Shown: piece after piece, positions 33,286 to 42,077 of the stretch
Layout: every line of letters starts with the position of its first letter
Position numbering within the stretch: position 1 is the first letter of the stretch
DNA from: Blastococcus saxobsidens DD2
GTDB taxonomy: Bacteria; Actinomycetota; Actinomycetes; Mycobacteriales; Geodermatophilaceae
NCBI RefSeq assembly: GCF_000284015.1
Contig: NC_016943.1
Span: forward strand, 2,707,541-2,771,540
DNA: 64,000 nt
Direction: 5' to 3'
Made by a program: the position numbers and the translations under genes
The notes under the pieces: generated by a model
Databases searched by the model: none
Told to the model about the DNA's origin: nothing
Seen by the model: only the letters and a program-made list of their open reading frames with translations

Positions 33286-34764
33286 GTGAGCGTCGCACCG
33301 CCGCCGACCGTGTCCCTCTCCGACCGCTTCGCCCGCGAACTCGGCGAGATGGCGCTCCCCTGGCAGGCCGAGGAAGCGCCCGAGCCCCGGCTGCTCGCGC
33401 TCAACGAGCCGCTGGCCACCGGGCTCGGCCTCGACCCGGCCGCGCTGCGCACCCCCGAGGGGCTGCGGCTGCTGGTCGGCACCGGGGTCCCCGACGGCGC
33501 CACCCCGGTGGCGCAGGCCTACGCCGGTCACCAGTTCGGCGGGTTCGCCCCCCGCCTGGGCGACGGGCGCGCTCTGCTGCTCGGTGAGCTGGTCGACGCC
33601 GAGGGCCGGCTCCGGGACCTGCACCTCAAGGGATCCGGCCGGACGCCGTTCGCCCGCGGCGGCGACGGCCTGGCCGCGATCGGGCCGATGCTGCGCGAGT
33701 ACGTGATCAGCGAGGCGATGCACGCCCTCGGCATCCCCACCACCCGCTCCCTGGCCGTCGTGGCGACCGGGCGCCAGGTGCGCCGGGAGACCTTGCTGCC
33801 CGGAGCGGTGCTCGCCCGGGTGGCGAGCAGCCACCTGCGGGTGGGCAGCTTCCAGTACGCGCGGGTCACCGACGACCTGGACCTGCTGCGCCGACTGGCC
33901 GACCACGCGATCGCCCGGCACCGGGTCGGGGCGGGTGAGGAAGGAGCTGCCCGCGCGGAGAACCCCTACCTCGCGCTGTTCGAGGCGGTCGTCTCCGCCC
34001 AGGCCTCGCTCGTGGCGTCGTGGATGCTCGTCGGCTTCGTCCACGGGGTCATGAACACCGACAACATGACCATCTCCGGCGAGACCATCGACTACGGTCC
34101 GTGCGCCTTCCTCGACGCCTTCGACCCGGCCACCGTCTACAGCTCCATCGACACCGGCGGCCGGTACGCCTACGGCAACCAGCCGCTGGTGGCCGAGTGG
34201 AACCTCGCCCGGCTGGCCGAGGCGCTCCTCCCCCTGCTCCACGACGACGAGGCGCAGGCCATCCCGGTGGCCGTGGAGGCTCTCCGGGGCTTCCGCCCGC
34301 GGTACGAGGCCGCCTGGACGGCCGGCATGCGGGCCAAGCTGGGCCTTACCGCGGCCTCCGACGACGACACGGTGGCGAGCCTCGCCGTCGACCTGCTCGA
34401 GCTGCTGCACCGCGACCACGTCGACCTCACGTCGTTCTTCCGCGGACTGGCGTCGGCCGCCCGGGGGGACGCCGAGCCCACCCGGCTGCTCTTCCTCGAC
34501 CTCGCCGGGATCGACGGCTGGCTGGCGCGCTGGCGTGCCCTGCAGCCGGACCCCGACGGCATGGACCGGGTCAACCCCGTCTACATCCCGCGCAACCACC
34601 TGGTCGAGGAGGCCCTCGACGCCGCGACCGGCGGCGACCTGGGCCCGCTGGACCGGCTGCTGGACGCGGTGACCGCCCCCTACGACCAGCGGCCGGGCCT
34701 GGAGCGCTACGCCGCGCCCGCACCGCAGGACTTCGGCGTCTACCGCACCTTCTGCGGAACCTGA
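33286..34764 (+). CDS. selO: Protein adenylyltransferase SelO (YdiU/UPF0061 family)
   Basis: 492-aa pseudokinase-fold enzyme that transfers AMP to protein hydroxyls (family knowledge). Visible motifs: [54 protein letters not shown], and the metal/active region [20 protein letters not shown] with DYGPCAF. The usual C-terminal selenocysteine of eukaryotic SelO is not expected here; the C-terminus reads YRTFCGT, ending with a cysteine three residues from the end, as in bacterial forms. Start GTG 33286. Stress-related redox role in other bacteria. Confidence 0.95.
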   Translation: MSVAPPPTVSLSDRFARELGEMALPWQAEEAPEPRLLALNEPLATGLGLDPAALRTPEGLRLLVGTGVPDGATPVAQAYAGHQFGGFAPRLGDGRALLLGELVDAEGRLRDLHLKGSGRTPFARGGDGLAAIGPMLREYVISEAMHALGIPTTRSLAVVATGRQVRRETLLPGAVLARVASSHLRVGSFQYARVTDDLDLLRRLADHAIARHRVGAGEEGAARAENPYLALFEAVVSAQASLVASWMLVGFVHGVMNTDNMTISGETIDYGPCAFLDAFDPATVYSSIDTGGRYAYGNQPLVAEWNLARLAEALLPLLHDDEAQAIPVAVEALRGFRPRYEAAWTAGMRAKLGLTAASDDDTVASLAVDLLELLHRDHVDLTSFFRGLASAARGDAEPTRLLFLDLAGIDGWLARWRALQPDPDGMDRVNPVYIPRNHLVEEALDAATGGDLGPLDRLLDAVTAPYDQRPGLERYAAPAPQDFGVYRTFCGT

Positions 34765-34814
34765 CCACGGACCCGGCCGCGTTCGGCGTCGCCCGGGGCG
34801 GGTAGACGACGCCA

Positions 34815-34970
34815 GTGCCGCGTGAGATGGACCCTCAGGACCCCGACACCCTGTACGCCGAGGGGCCGGTCGCCGCCGAGCCGCCGGACGACGACGTGCC
34901 CGACACCTCGCCCCTGCCCGACTCCGGCGGCACCGACCCCGGCCCGGACGACCTCGACCGACTGCTCTGA
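34815..34970 (+). CDS. Small acidic protein, unknown function
   Basis: 51 codons from GTG 34815 (or 47 from ATG 34827). The product is strikingly acidic and proline-rich (EPPDDDVPDTSPLPD, PGPDDLDRLL) with almost no basic residues and no predicted fold. It is probably disordered. Codon third positions are mostly G or C, in keeping with real genes here. No relative recognised. Confidence 0.4.
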   Translation: MPREMDPQDPDTLYAEGPVAAEPPDDDVPDTSPLPDSGGTDPGPDDLDRLL

Positions 34971-35041
34971 CACCCCCTGCCCGGTTGCGCCACCGGGGCC
35001 GTCCGTGGCCATGAACCGATGCGCCTCCGCCCGAGCGGTCG

Positions 35042-36490
35042 TCAGCGCTCGCGCAGCGGTCGGTCGTGTTCCGCGCCGACGGCCTCGGCGGGCGAGACCT
35101 CGCGGGGCCGGGGCAGCCCGACCGCAGAACCCGATCCGGCCACAGGGGCGGCCACGGGACCGGCGTGCCGGGCCTTGAGCAGTACGGAGGCAGCAAACCG
35201 CGGCCGGAGCAGTTTCTGTGGCGGATCGGTCAGGTTGGCCACCAGGAGGAACGCCCGGCCCACCGCAGCGTCCACCGCGGAGGCCGCCTGGACCCGGGCC
35301 ACGTAGGCGTTCATCACCCGGACCCGCAGGAGCCGCGGACCGGAGACCGACGGAATCCGCAGGTCTCCCCCGGCGGCCATGTCCCACGGCACGTCGATGA
35401 GCCGGGCGACCCGCCGGAAGAAGCGCCGGGCGGACCGGTCCGCGCCTGCCGCCAGCACCTTCCGGAGCGCCAGCGCTTCCAGCGCCGCCACGGTGATCCC
35501 CTGGCCGTACACGGGGTTGAAGCTGCTGAGCGCGTCGCCGGTGACCAGGAGGCCGTCGGGGAACCGGGTCAGCTGTTCGTAACGGCGGCGCGTGCTGCTG
35601 GCGAAGTGGTATGTGTGCGGGTCGTCCACCGGTTCGCGGTCGGACACGAGTTCGCAGAGCTCCGAGGCGGGCAAGGTCGCCACGTAGTCCCGGAAACCGG
35701 CCAGGTCGGTGGGGGCGGCGTCCCCGCGGTACCCGCCGGCCCCGACGATCCACCGGTCGCCCTCGACGGAGAGCGCGGCACCGAAGCGGGGCCGGGCCAC
35801 GGTGGCCCCGATGAGACAGGCCCGGTCCCCGCCGAGGTCCCCGGGCCGCCGCGGCAGGACCCACGTCGTGTAGCGCATGCCGACGTCGATCCTCTCCTCC
35901 GCCGGCCGCGGGAGGCCTTGGGACTCCAACCACGCCGGGGTGTGCGAACCGCGCCCCGTCGCGTCGACGACGAGATCCGCCGGCAGGACGTCAGTGGTCT
36001 GCGGACCCGCCGACCGGTTCCCCCGGCGAATCCGTACGCCTGTCACCCGGCCGTCGGCCAGCACGAACCCGTCCACGTCGGCCGGCGCGACGACGTCCAC
36101 CCCTGGCAGGGCGAGGACGCGCGCGCGCACCCGGTCCTCCAGCAACGGCCGGGTCAGCCCGATCCCCTGCATCCCGATCGGCTGCTGCCGCAGGAGGTGA
36201 CCGTCGACGTACCACCGGACGTCCTGCTGCATGTCCCCGACCACCGCCCCGTGCGCGGCGAGTTCCTCCAGCAGCGCCGGGAAGAGCTCATCGAGGACCT
36301 GCACACCGCGGGCCAGCACGCCGTGGGGATGGCGGCCCTGCGGAACGCCCCGGCGGGGGACGGGCTCGGCGGGGAGGTCGTCCCGCTCGACGAGCGTGAC
36401 CCGGTCGAAGGTCTCGCTCAGCACCCGGGCGGCCAGCAGACCGGCCATGCTGGCCCCGGCGACGACCGCCCGCGTCCTCGAATCGGTCAT
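35042..36490 (-). CDS. FAD-dependent monooxygenase/oxidoreductase (PHBH/squalene epoxidase-like fold)
   Basis: 482 aa. N-terminal dinucleotide-binding VVAGASMAGLLAARVLSE, then DATGRGSHTPAWLE and the second FAD motif LLVTGDALSSFNPVYGQGI with the conserved G-D. The middle insert (RRPGDLGGDRACLIGATVARP) is typical of actinobacterial FAD-binding proteins next to lipid or pigment genes. No reductase domain, so it likely takes electrons from NAD(P)H directly. ATG 36490. Function beyond flavin oxidation is not clear. Confidence 0.88.
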   Translation of the reverse strand: MTDSRTRAVVAGASMAGLLAARVLSETFDRVTLVERDDLPAEPVPRRGVPQGRHPHGVLARGVQVLDELFPALLEELAAHGAVVGDMQQDVRWYVDGHLLRQQPIGMQGIGLTRPLLEDRVRARVLALPGVDVVAPADVDGFVLADGRVTGVRIRRGNRSAGPQTTDVLPADLVVDATGRGSHTPAWLESQGLPRPAEERIDVGMRYTTWVLPRRPGDLGGDRACLIGATVARPRFGAALSVEGDRWIVGAGGYRGDAAPTDLAGFRDYVATLPASELCELVSDREPVDDPHTYHFASSTRRRYEQLTRFPDGLLVTGDALSSFNPVYGQGITVAALEALALRKVLAAGADRSARRFFRRVARLIDVPWDMAAGGDLRIPSVSGPRLLRVRVMNAYVARVQAASAVDAAVGRAFLLVANLTDPPQKLLRPRFAASVLLKARHAGPVAAPVAGSGSAVGLPRPREVSPAEAVGAEHDRPLRER

Positions 36491-36645
36491 GGCAGGTTCC
36501 TTCCGCGTCGCAGTGCCGCGACGAGCCGATCCTGCTCAGGGTCGCCGGGCACGGAAAGGGTCCTAGTGCTCACGACCGGGCGCCGCCGGCGGGCTGTCGC
36601 GCGCAGCACGACCACCTGCTGCGGCGCGTCCGCGGTGAGGGCCGG

Positions 36646-38589
36646 TCAGACCGACGCCGGTGTGGTGGGGTCGGCGTCCGCCGTCGGGGTCGCGCCGGTC
36701 CCCGTGCCGGTTTCCGTGCCACCGTCGTCCGGCGGCGTGGTCGGTGTCGGGCTGCCCTCGTCGTCCGGCGGCGTGGTCGGCGTCGGGCTGCCCTCGTCCT
36801 CCGGCGGCGTGGTCGGCGTCGGGCTGCCCTCGTCCTCCGGCGGCGTGGTCGGCGTCGGGCTGCCCTCGTCCTCCGGCGGCGTGGTCGGCGTCGGGCTGCC
36901 CTCGTCCTCCGGCGGCGTGGTCGGCGTCGGGCTGCCCTCGTCCTCCGGCGGCGTGGTCGGCGTCGGGCTGCCCTCGTCCTCCGGCGGCGTGGTCGGCGTC
37001 GGGCTGCCCTCGTCCTCCGGCGGGGTCGTGGGTGTCCCGGTGCCCGGATCCGCGTCGTCGGTCGGGGTGGTCGGCGTGGCGGTGTCCGTACCGTCGTCCG
37101 TCGCGGTCTCGTCCTCCGGCGTGGCCGGGGCGTCGCTGCCCGCGCCCGTCGTCTGCTCCGCCGGGGGTGCGGACGGGGAGTCGACCGGTGGCTCGACGGT
37201 CGCCGGCCCCGCATCGCCCTCCGGCGCCCTGGGCGCGACAGGTTCGACGACCGGCTCCGGAGTGCCGACCGGGGAGGGCACGGCGGGCGGCGGGGCGACC
37301 ATGTCGGCCGGCGCCACCGCGACGCGGAGCAGGACCTCGTCACCGCGCTCCAGCACCGTGCCGGTCAGCTCCAGCCCGACCACGGTGCCCGGGGCGCTGC
37401 CGGAGGTGATCTCCTCCTCCTGGCGCACGGTGAGGCCGAGGGCGGTCAGGTCGGCGACGACGTCCTCGACCGGGCGCCCGACGTAGTCGTCGACGGCCAG
37501 TTCGATGCCGCTCGCCGTCGGCACGGAGGTCACCTCCGCGGACCTGGCGACGTCGGTGGGCGGTGAGTCGCCGAGGGCGACGTACGCGCCCAGCCCGAGA
37601 CCGAGCAGCGCCAGCAACGGCAGCAGGACCAGCAGGGCGCCGCGCCGCCGGGGCTGCTGCTCGACCGGCGGGCTCACCACCGGCCGGGCGCGGTGCTGCG
37701 GCCGGGCCGCGACGGCCACCGGCCGGGTCAGCGAGGCCGTGACCGACGGCCGGGCGAGGGTGTCCTCGAGGGCGGTCAGGAACGCCTCGCCGTCGGGCAG
37801 CCGCTCCTCGGGGTCCTTCACCAGGGCCGCGTCGATGAGCGCGCGGACGTCCTGCGGGAGCTCGGCCGGCAGCGGCTCGGGACGCTCCTGCACCTGCTTC
37901 AGCGCGACGGTCACCGGGTTGTCGCCCTCGAACGCCGTGTGACCGGTCAGCGACTCGTACCCGACCATGCCCAGGGCGTAGACGTCGCTGGCCGGGCCGA
38001 CCTGCTCGCCCATGGCCTGCTCCGGCGACATGTACTGCGCCGTGCCGATCACCTGGCCGGTACGGGTGAGGGGCACGCTCCCCGCCGACCACGAGATGCC
38101 GAAGTCGGTGAGCTTCACCGTGCCGTCGTGCCGGACCAGGATGTTGGCCGGCTTGACGTCGCGGTGGACGACGCCCGCCCGGTGCGCTTCGGCCAGGCCG
38201 GCGGCCGCCTGCCGGAGCACCGACAGCGTGGTTCCCGTGTCGAGCGAGCCCTCGGCGTTCAGCCGTGCGGACAGCGGCGCGCCGTCGACCAGTTCCATGA
38301 CCAGGTAGGCCAGCTTCTCACCGGTGCCCGCAGCCGTCGTCTCCCCGTAGTCCAGGACGGCGGCGATGTTCGGGTGGCTCAGGGCGGCGGCATGCCGCGC
38401 CTCGGAGCGAAAGCGGGCGATGAAGACGGGGTCGCCGGCGGTCTCGCCGCGCAGCAGCTTGACCGCCACCAGCCGGTCCAGGAGCGCGTCGCGCGCCCGC
38501 CAGACCTCTCCCATGCCGCCGACGGCGATCAGTTCCTGGAGCTCGTAGCGGTCGTTCAGAAACCGGTGGCCCGTCTCGACGGTGCTCAC
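36646..38589 (-). CDS. Ser/Thr protein kinase with one PASTA domain and low-complexity repeat tail
   Basis: 647 aa. The kinase domain is at about residues 15-275: glycine loop IAVGGMGEVWRA, VAVKLL lysine, VVHRDVKPANILV catalytic loop, LTDFGIS and the P+1 region GTAQYMSPEQA. A Pro/Arg linker precedes a membrane span (GALLVLLPLLALLGLGLGAY), one extracellular PASTA domain (about 360-425), and then a Pro/Thr/Glu tail with nine copies of a 12-residue unit (TTPPEDEGSPTP type). PknB-like kinases sense muropeptides through PASTA domains; most have three to four, so this one is short, with a spacer-like tail instead. Start GTG 38589. It lies downstream of the riboswitch-controlled cell-wall gene on the same strand. 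Confidence 0.93.
   Translation of the reverse strand: MSTVETGHRFLNDRYELQELIAVGGMGEVWRARDALLDRLVAVKLLRGETAGDPVFIARFRSEARHAAALSHPNIAAVLDYGETTAAGTGEKLAYLVMELVDGAPLSARLNAEGSLDTGTTLSVLRQAAAGLAEAHRAGVVHRDVKPANILVRHDGTVKLTDFGISWSAGSVPLTRTGQVIGTAQYMSPEQAMGEQVGPASDVYALGMVGYESLTGHTAFEGDNPVTVALKQVQERPEPLPAELPQDVRALIDAALVKDPEERLPDGEAFLTALEDTLARPSVTASLTRPVAVAARPQHRARPVVSPPVEQQPRRRGALLVLLPLLALLGLGLGAYVALGDSPPTDVARSAEVTSVPTASGIELAVDDYVGRPVEDVVADLTALGLTVRQEEEITSGSAPGTVVGLELTGTVLERGDEVLLRVAVAPADMVAPPPAVPSPVGTPEPVVEPVAPRAPEGDAGPATVEPPVDSPSAPPAEQTTGAGSDAPATPEDETATDDGTDTATPTTPTDDADPGTGTPTTPPEDEGSPTPTTPPEDEGSPTPTTPPEDEGSPTPTTPPEDEGSPTPTTPPEDEGSPTPTTPPEDEGSPTPTTPPEDEGSPTPTTPPDDEGSPTPTTPPDDGGTETGTGTGATPTADADPTTPASV
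36725..37036 (-). repeat. 36-base tandem repeat, about nine copies, in-frame within the kinase gene
   Basis: The segment GGGCTGCCCTCG recurs exactly every 36 bases at eight positions (36749 to 37001). The inner copies are identical at the nucleotide level while the two copies at the 3' end of the gene differ (DDE and DDG instead of EDE). This is a coding minisatellite; unit number can change by slippage without breaking the frame. Confidence 0.95.
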
Positions 38590-38725
38590 TCCCGGTTCCT
38601 CCGTGCTCCCCGGCGCGGGGTCGTCCCCGCCCGTCGTCCGGTCGCTGTCCAGGACGAAGAGTGCCCGCCCGGCGCCGCGCCGAACCCTCGACGTGCTGCC
38701 GGGGCGATCCCCCGGCCGGCCGCGT

Positions 38726-39640
38726 TCAGCCGCGGTAGTTCACGTGCACGTGGTCGTAGTGGTTGGCGGTCGCGCTGCCTCGGTTCTCCATCGCCTGCCA
38801 GGAGCCGCCCGGGGAGGAGAGCATCCGCTGCTGCCAGATCAGGTAGTCCACGCCCAGCTCGGCCCAGTGCGCCCGGTGGTAGGCGACGATCGCGTCCCCG
38901 AGAGCGGCGTCGGACATGACCATGTAGTCCAGCGCCAGCCCGGAGGGGTGCCCGCCCGGGTCGGCCGCGCTGGCCCGGGTGCCGCCGAGGGTGATGCTCC
39001 CGGCGCCCGGCACATTGCTGACCACCGCGTCGGCGGCGCGCTGGACCTGCGGTCGGACGCTTCCGGCGTTGTTGGTGATGCGGGCGACCGCGGTGGCCGC
39101 GACCGAGGCGGCCGCCGTGACCGCCTCCTCCGCCTGCTGCCGGGGGGTGGGCGCGGCCGCCTGGGCCTCGGCAGCGGCCCGCTCCTCGGCAGCCCGAACC
39201 TCGGCCTCCGCGGCCGCCTGGGCCTCGGCAGCGGCGGCCGCCTGGGCCTCGGCAGCGGCACGGGCGGCCGCCTCGGCCTCCGCCTTCTGCTGGTCGAGCA
39301 CGGCCTGGTCGGCGGCGGCCTGCGCCTGCTGCGCGGCGACCTGCTCCGCCTCCCGCGTGCTGCGGCTGGCCGCGAGGTCCTGCAGCGGCTCGAGGTCCTC
39401 GGTGACGTCGATGGGCGCGGACTGGGCGCTGAGCCCCAGTTCCTGGGCGACGCTGACCGACTGCGGCGTCCCGGGCTCGGCCTGCGCGGCGGGGTCCACG
39501 CCGACGAGCACGTTGACCATGACGGCACCGGCGGCGGCCATGCCCAGGTACAGCGCGGGGCGGCGGACGGTTGCCGGCGGACGGCGGTGGCCACGGGGGG
39601 CCGGGCGACGACGGCCGGTGGTGGTGGTGCGGGGATCCAT
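38726..39640 (-). CDS. Secreted coiled-coil cell-wall protein with C-terminal ARB_07466-like domain
   Basis: 304 aa. A basic N-terminus (about 30 residues) leads to a membrane span or signal (ALYLGMAAAGAVMVNVLVGV). Residues about 90-170 form an Ala/Glu/Gln coiled coil with repeated AAAEAQAAA blocks, and the last 100 residues (GSITLGGTRASAADPGGHPS through NHYDHVHVNYRG) form the small globular domain found at the ends of actinobacterial NlpC/transglycosylase-type secreted proteins. The H-P-S-G and H-Y-D-H-V-H patterns look like a metal-dependent peptidase-like site. ATG 39640. The upstream c-di-AMP riboswitch fits a peptidoglycan-remodelling role. Confidence 0.85.
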   Translation of the reverse strand: MDPRTTTTGRRRPAPRGHRRPPATVRRPALYLGMAAAGAVMVNVLVGVDPAAQAEPGTPQSVSVAQELGLSAQSAPIDVTEDLEPLQDLAASRSTREAEQVAAQQAQAAADQAVLDQQKAEAEAAARAAAEAQAAAAAEAQAAAEAEVRAAEERAAAEAQAAAPTPRQQAEEAVTAAASVAATAVARITNNAGSVRPQVQRAADAVVSNVPGAGSITLGGTRASAADPGGHPSGLALDYMVMSDAALGDAIVAYHRAHWAELGVDYLIWQQRMLSSPGGSWQAMENRGSATANHYDHVHVNYRG

Positions 39641-39899
39641 GGGTACGGGGTGCTCCGGAGCGGGTGCGCGGCCGGCCCTCGGGGGGCGGCTGCGGCGGGG
39701 ATGCGGGCAGCGAGAGGGGGGTCTCACCAGGCGGCGGGAGACCTGCTGGCGGCCACCAGGCAACGGCGTTCAGCCGGTCGAGCGAAGAGGGCTCGGGGTG
39801 GTGGGCCGGCAGGCGCGGGTCGCCGGGCGAGGTGCGGTCAGATCCGCGGACGCGCCCGGAGGCGGCGGCGTCGGGTCGAGCAGGGTCGTGCAGCAGGGC
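39641..39899 (-). other. Long 5' leader between riboswitch and cell-wall gene
   Basis: 259 bases with no supported reading frame. It presumably includes the riboswitch expression platform and leader; no obvious terminator with a U-run was seen, so control could be at the level of transcription through a GC-rich hairpin or of translation. Confidence 0.5.
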
Positions 39900-40095
39900 A
39901 AGGGCGCGCCATCCGGCGGCTCTCCGTTCTTCCGTCTGCCGCCTACCGGGTTAGCTGACGGATTCGGGCGGGAAGTGGCCCTACCCGCGCCGCGACGTGC
40001 GCGGCGCGCGATTCACCCCAGTGCTGCGGTGGGTCCCCGGCTCGCCCTGGCGGGCGACTCGGCGGCGCCCGTTCGGACTCCCCGGGTGGGGAGGT
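39900..40095 (-). ncRNA. Cyclic di-AMP riboswitch (ydaO/yuaA type)
   Basis: On the minus strand the conserved core is present in order: GAGCCGGGGACCCA (about 40043-40030), GGGGTGAATC (40019-40010), a GC-rich variable stem, then CCCGAATCCGTCAGCTAACC (39968-39949) continuing to CGGTAGGC (39948-39941), followed by a purine-rich segment. The GTCAGCTAACCxxGTAGGC string is the hallmark of this class. In actinobacteria these RNAs sit upstream of cell-wall hydrolase genes and switch them off when c-di-AMP is high. The controlled gene starts about 260 bases downstream at 39640. The outer ends are approximate. Confidence 0.93.
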
Positions 40096-40227
40096 GCGAC
40101 CGACCGGACGCCAGCCACCGTAGCCGCCGTTATGCAGTCGTGACAATTGCGCGCAACGATTCTCCGGGCGTGATGCGTGTCGCGCGGCCGGACCCGGGGC
40201 TCCGGAGGTGTAGGCGCCGACGTCGGT

Positions 40228-41889
40228 TCAGCCCGCGTCGGCCCACGACCGGACGACGGCGACGTCCAGCGGGAAGTCGACGGGGAAGGTGCCGAAGAGC
40301 AGCCGGCCCGCGGTCCCCGCCGCCGCCCGGACCTCCTCGACCACCGCCCCGGCGAGGTCCGCGGGGGCGTGCACCACCACCTCGTCGTGGAGGAAGAAGG
40401 CCAGGTGCGGCCGCTGGTGCAGCGGTCCCGTGCCCCCGAGCCGCCAGAGCCGGTTCCGCAGGTCGGCCAGCCAGCACAGGGCCCACTCGGCGCCGGTGCC
40501 CTGGACGACGAAGTTGCGGGTGAACCGGCCCCACGCACGGCGGGCGCGGTCCCGCTCGTCCCGCGGACCGGCGGACTCGGCCGGCTCGCCGAGCTCGGCC
40601 TCGCGCTGCGCCCACGCACCGGTGGGCAGCGGGGAGCCCCGGCCGAGCAGCGTGTGCACCACCTCCCCGCGCTCACCGGCCCGTGCCGCCTCCTCCACCA
40701 GGCCGATCGCCCGGGGGTAGCGGCGGGCCAGCCGGGGCATCATCCGGCCGCTCTCACCGCGGGTGCCCCCGTACATCGCCCCGAGGATGCCGACCTTGGC
40801 CTCCGCCCGGCCGGGCACCACACCGGCGTCCACCATCCCCTGGTAGAGGTCCTTGGCGCGCGCCGCCTCGGCCATCGCCGTGTCCGCGCTCATGCCGGCG
40901 AGCACCCGGGGCTCCAGCTGGGCGACGTCGGCCACCACGAGGCACCACCCCTCGTCCGCGACCGCCGCCGGGCGGATCTGGGTGGGTACCGACAGCGCCC
41001 CTCCCCCGTTGGACGCCCATCGCCCGGTGACCACCCCGCCGGGCAGGAAGGTGGCGCGGAACCGGCCTTGCCGCACCCAGCTGTCCAGCCAGCTCCAGCC
41101 GTTGGCGGTGAGCAGCCGGCTGAGCTTCTTGTACTCCAGGAGCGGTGGGATGCCTGGGTGGTCGACCTGCTCGAGCGTCCACGACCGGGTATCCCCGACG
41201 GGCAGGCCCGCGTGCTGCAGGGTCCGGAGGAGCTCGGCCGGCGAATCGGGGTTCAGGCCCGGGGCGGCGAACGCCTCCCGGATCTGCCGGAGCAGCCACT
41301 CGAGCCCGGCCGGCCGTCCGCCGGCGACGGGGCGGGGCCCGAGGAGCTCGGTGAGCAGCTGCTCGTGGACGTCGGCCCGCCACGGCATCCCGGTGTGCGT
41401 CATCTCCGCGGCCACCAGCGCACCGGAGGACTCGGCGGCGAGCAACAGCTCCAGCCCCTGCCGCCGCGGCGAGGCGGCGAGCGCCGCCTGCTGCCGCGCG
41501 TGCTCCGCGACCGGGTCCAGCCGGTCGGCGGGGTCGGTCGGCGGGAAGAGCGCGGGTTCGGCCACCGGCACCGGCTGCAGCTCGTCCCATGCGGCGGTCT
41601 CGTCGGCCGCCAGGAGCGCCTGGTCGGCGAAGGGTGACCGCCGCAGGATCGCGTGCGCGAGCCGGAGGTCCGTGCAGCGCTCGATCCGCACCCCGGCGGC
41701 CAGGAGCGCCGGGTACCAGCGGGTCGTGTCGTCCCACACCCAGCGGACGGGTACGGCGGCCTCTCGGTCCCCGACGAAGGCGGGCAGCTCCTCGGCCGCG
41801 AACCGTGCCACGCCGGCGGGAGCGCCGCCGTCGGCCAGGTCGTGCGCCTCCACGACGGCCTCCCGCCGGCGGAGCACGACCCGGTTCAC
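40228..41889 (-). CDS. Family A DNA polymerase-like protein (bifunctional 3'-5' exonuclease/DNA polymerase), diverged
   Basis: 553 aa. The C-terminal part is a PolA palm/fingers: LLEYKKLSRLLTANG, GRWASNGGGALSVPTQIR, motif A VVADVAQLEPRVLAGMS, O-helix region KVGILGAMYGGTRGESGRM, and motif C LAFFLHDEVVVHAP. Motif A normally reads DYSQIELR; here Y-S is V-A and I-E-L-R is L-E-P-R, keeping the metal Asp. The N-terminal 180 residues are a degraded exonuclease-like domain. There is no 5'-nuclease domain. Actinobacteria often carry this second PolA-like protein beside the true PolI, perhaps for repair or translesion synthesis. Start GTG 41889. Confidence 0.88.
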   Translation of the reverse strand: MNRVVLRRREAVVEAHDLADGGAPAGVARFAAEELPAFVGDREAAVPVRWVWDDTTRWYPALLAAGVRIERCTDLRLAHAILRRSPFADQALLAADETAAWDELQPVPVAEPALFPPTDPADRLDPVAEHARQQAALAASPRRQGLELLLAAESSGALVAAEMTHTGMPWRADVHEQLLTELLGPRPVAGGRPAGLEWLLRQIREAFAAPGLNPDSPAELLRTLQHAGLPVGDTRSWTLEQVDHPGIPPLLEYKKLSRLLTANGWSWLDSWVRQGRFRATFLPGGVVTGRWASNGGGALSVPTQIRPAAVADEGWCLVVADVAQLEPRVLAGMSADTAMAEAARAKDLYQGMVDAGVVPGRAEAKVGILGAMYGGTRGESGRMMPRLARRYPRAIGLVEEAARAGERGEVVHTLLGRGSPLPTGAWAQREAELGEPAESAGPRDERDRARRAWGRFTRNFVVQGTGAEWALCWLADLRNRLWRLGGTGPLHQRPHLAFFLHDEVVVHAPADLAGAVVEEVRAAAGTAGRLLFGTFPVDFPLDVAVVRSWADAG

Positions 41890-42077
41890 GACCGCAGTCT
41901 CGCCGACGGGTACGACCGGCCGGCCGGCCGCACCGTCCCGGACGAGCGAGTCCGCCGTCCCGAGTTGTGTCGGTGCACCGGTAGAACGACGGAGGTGTCA
42001 GGACGGAGGTGTGGACAGCGGACCCGGCATCCCTGCTGTCCGCCGACATTGTCGTACCCCGCCGTTAGCGTGTCAGT

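Noticed and set aside
36725-37036. 36-base repeats as a possible CRISPR array
   Set aside because: The units are directly adjacent with no unique spacers and they encode a continuous repeat in the kinase.
35066-37486. An 806-codon plus-strand open frame with a Ser/Gly/Val repeat tail
   Set aside because: Antisense to the FAD monooxygenase and kinase genes; the repeat is merely the other strand of the kinase tail repeat.
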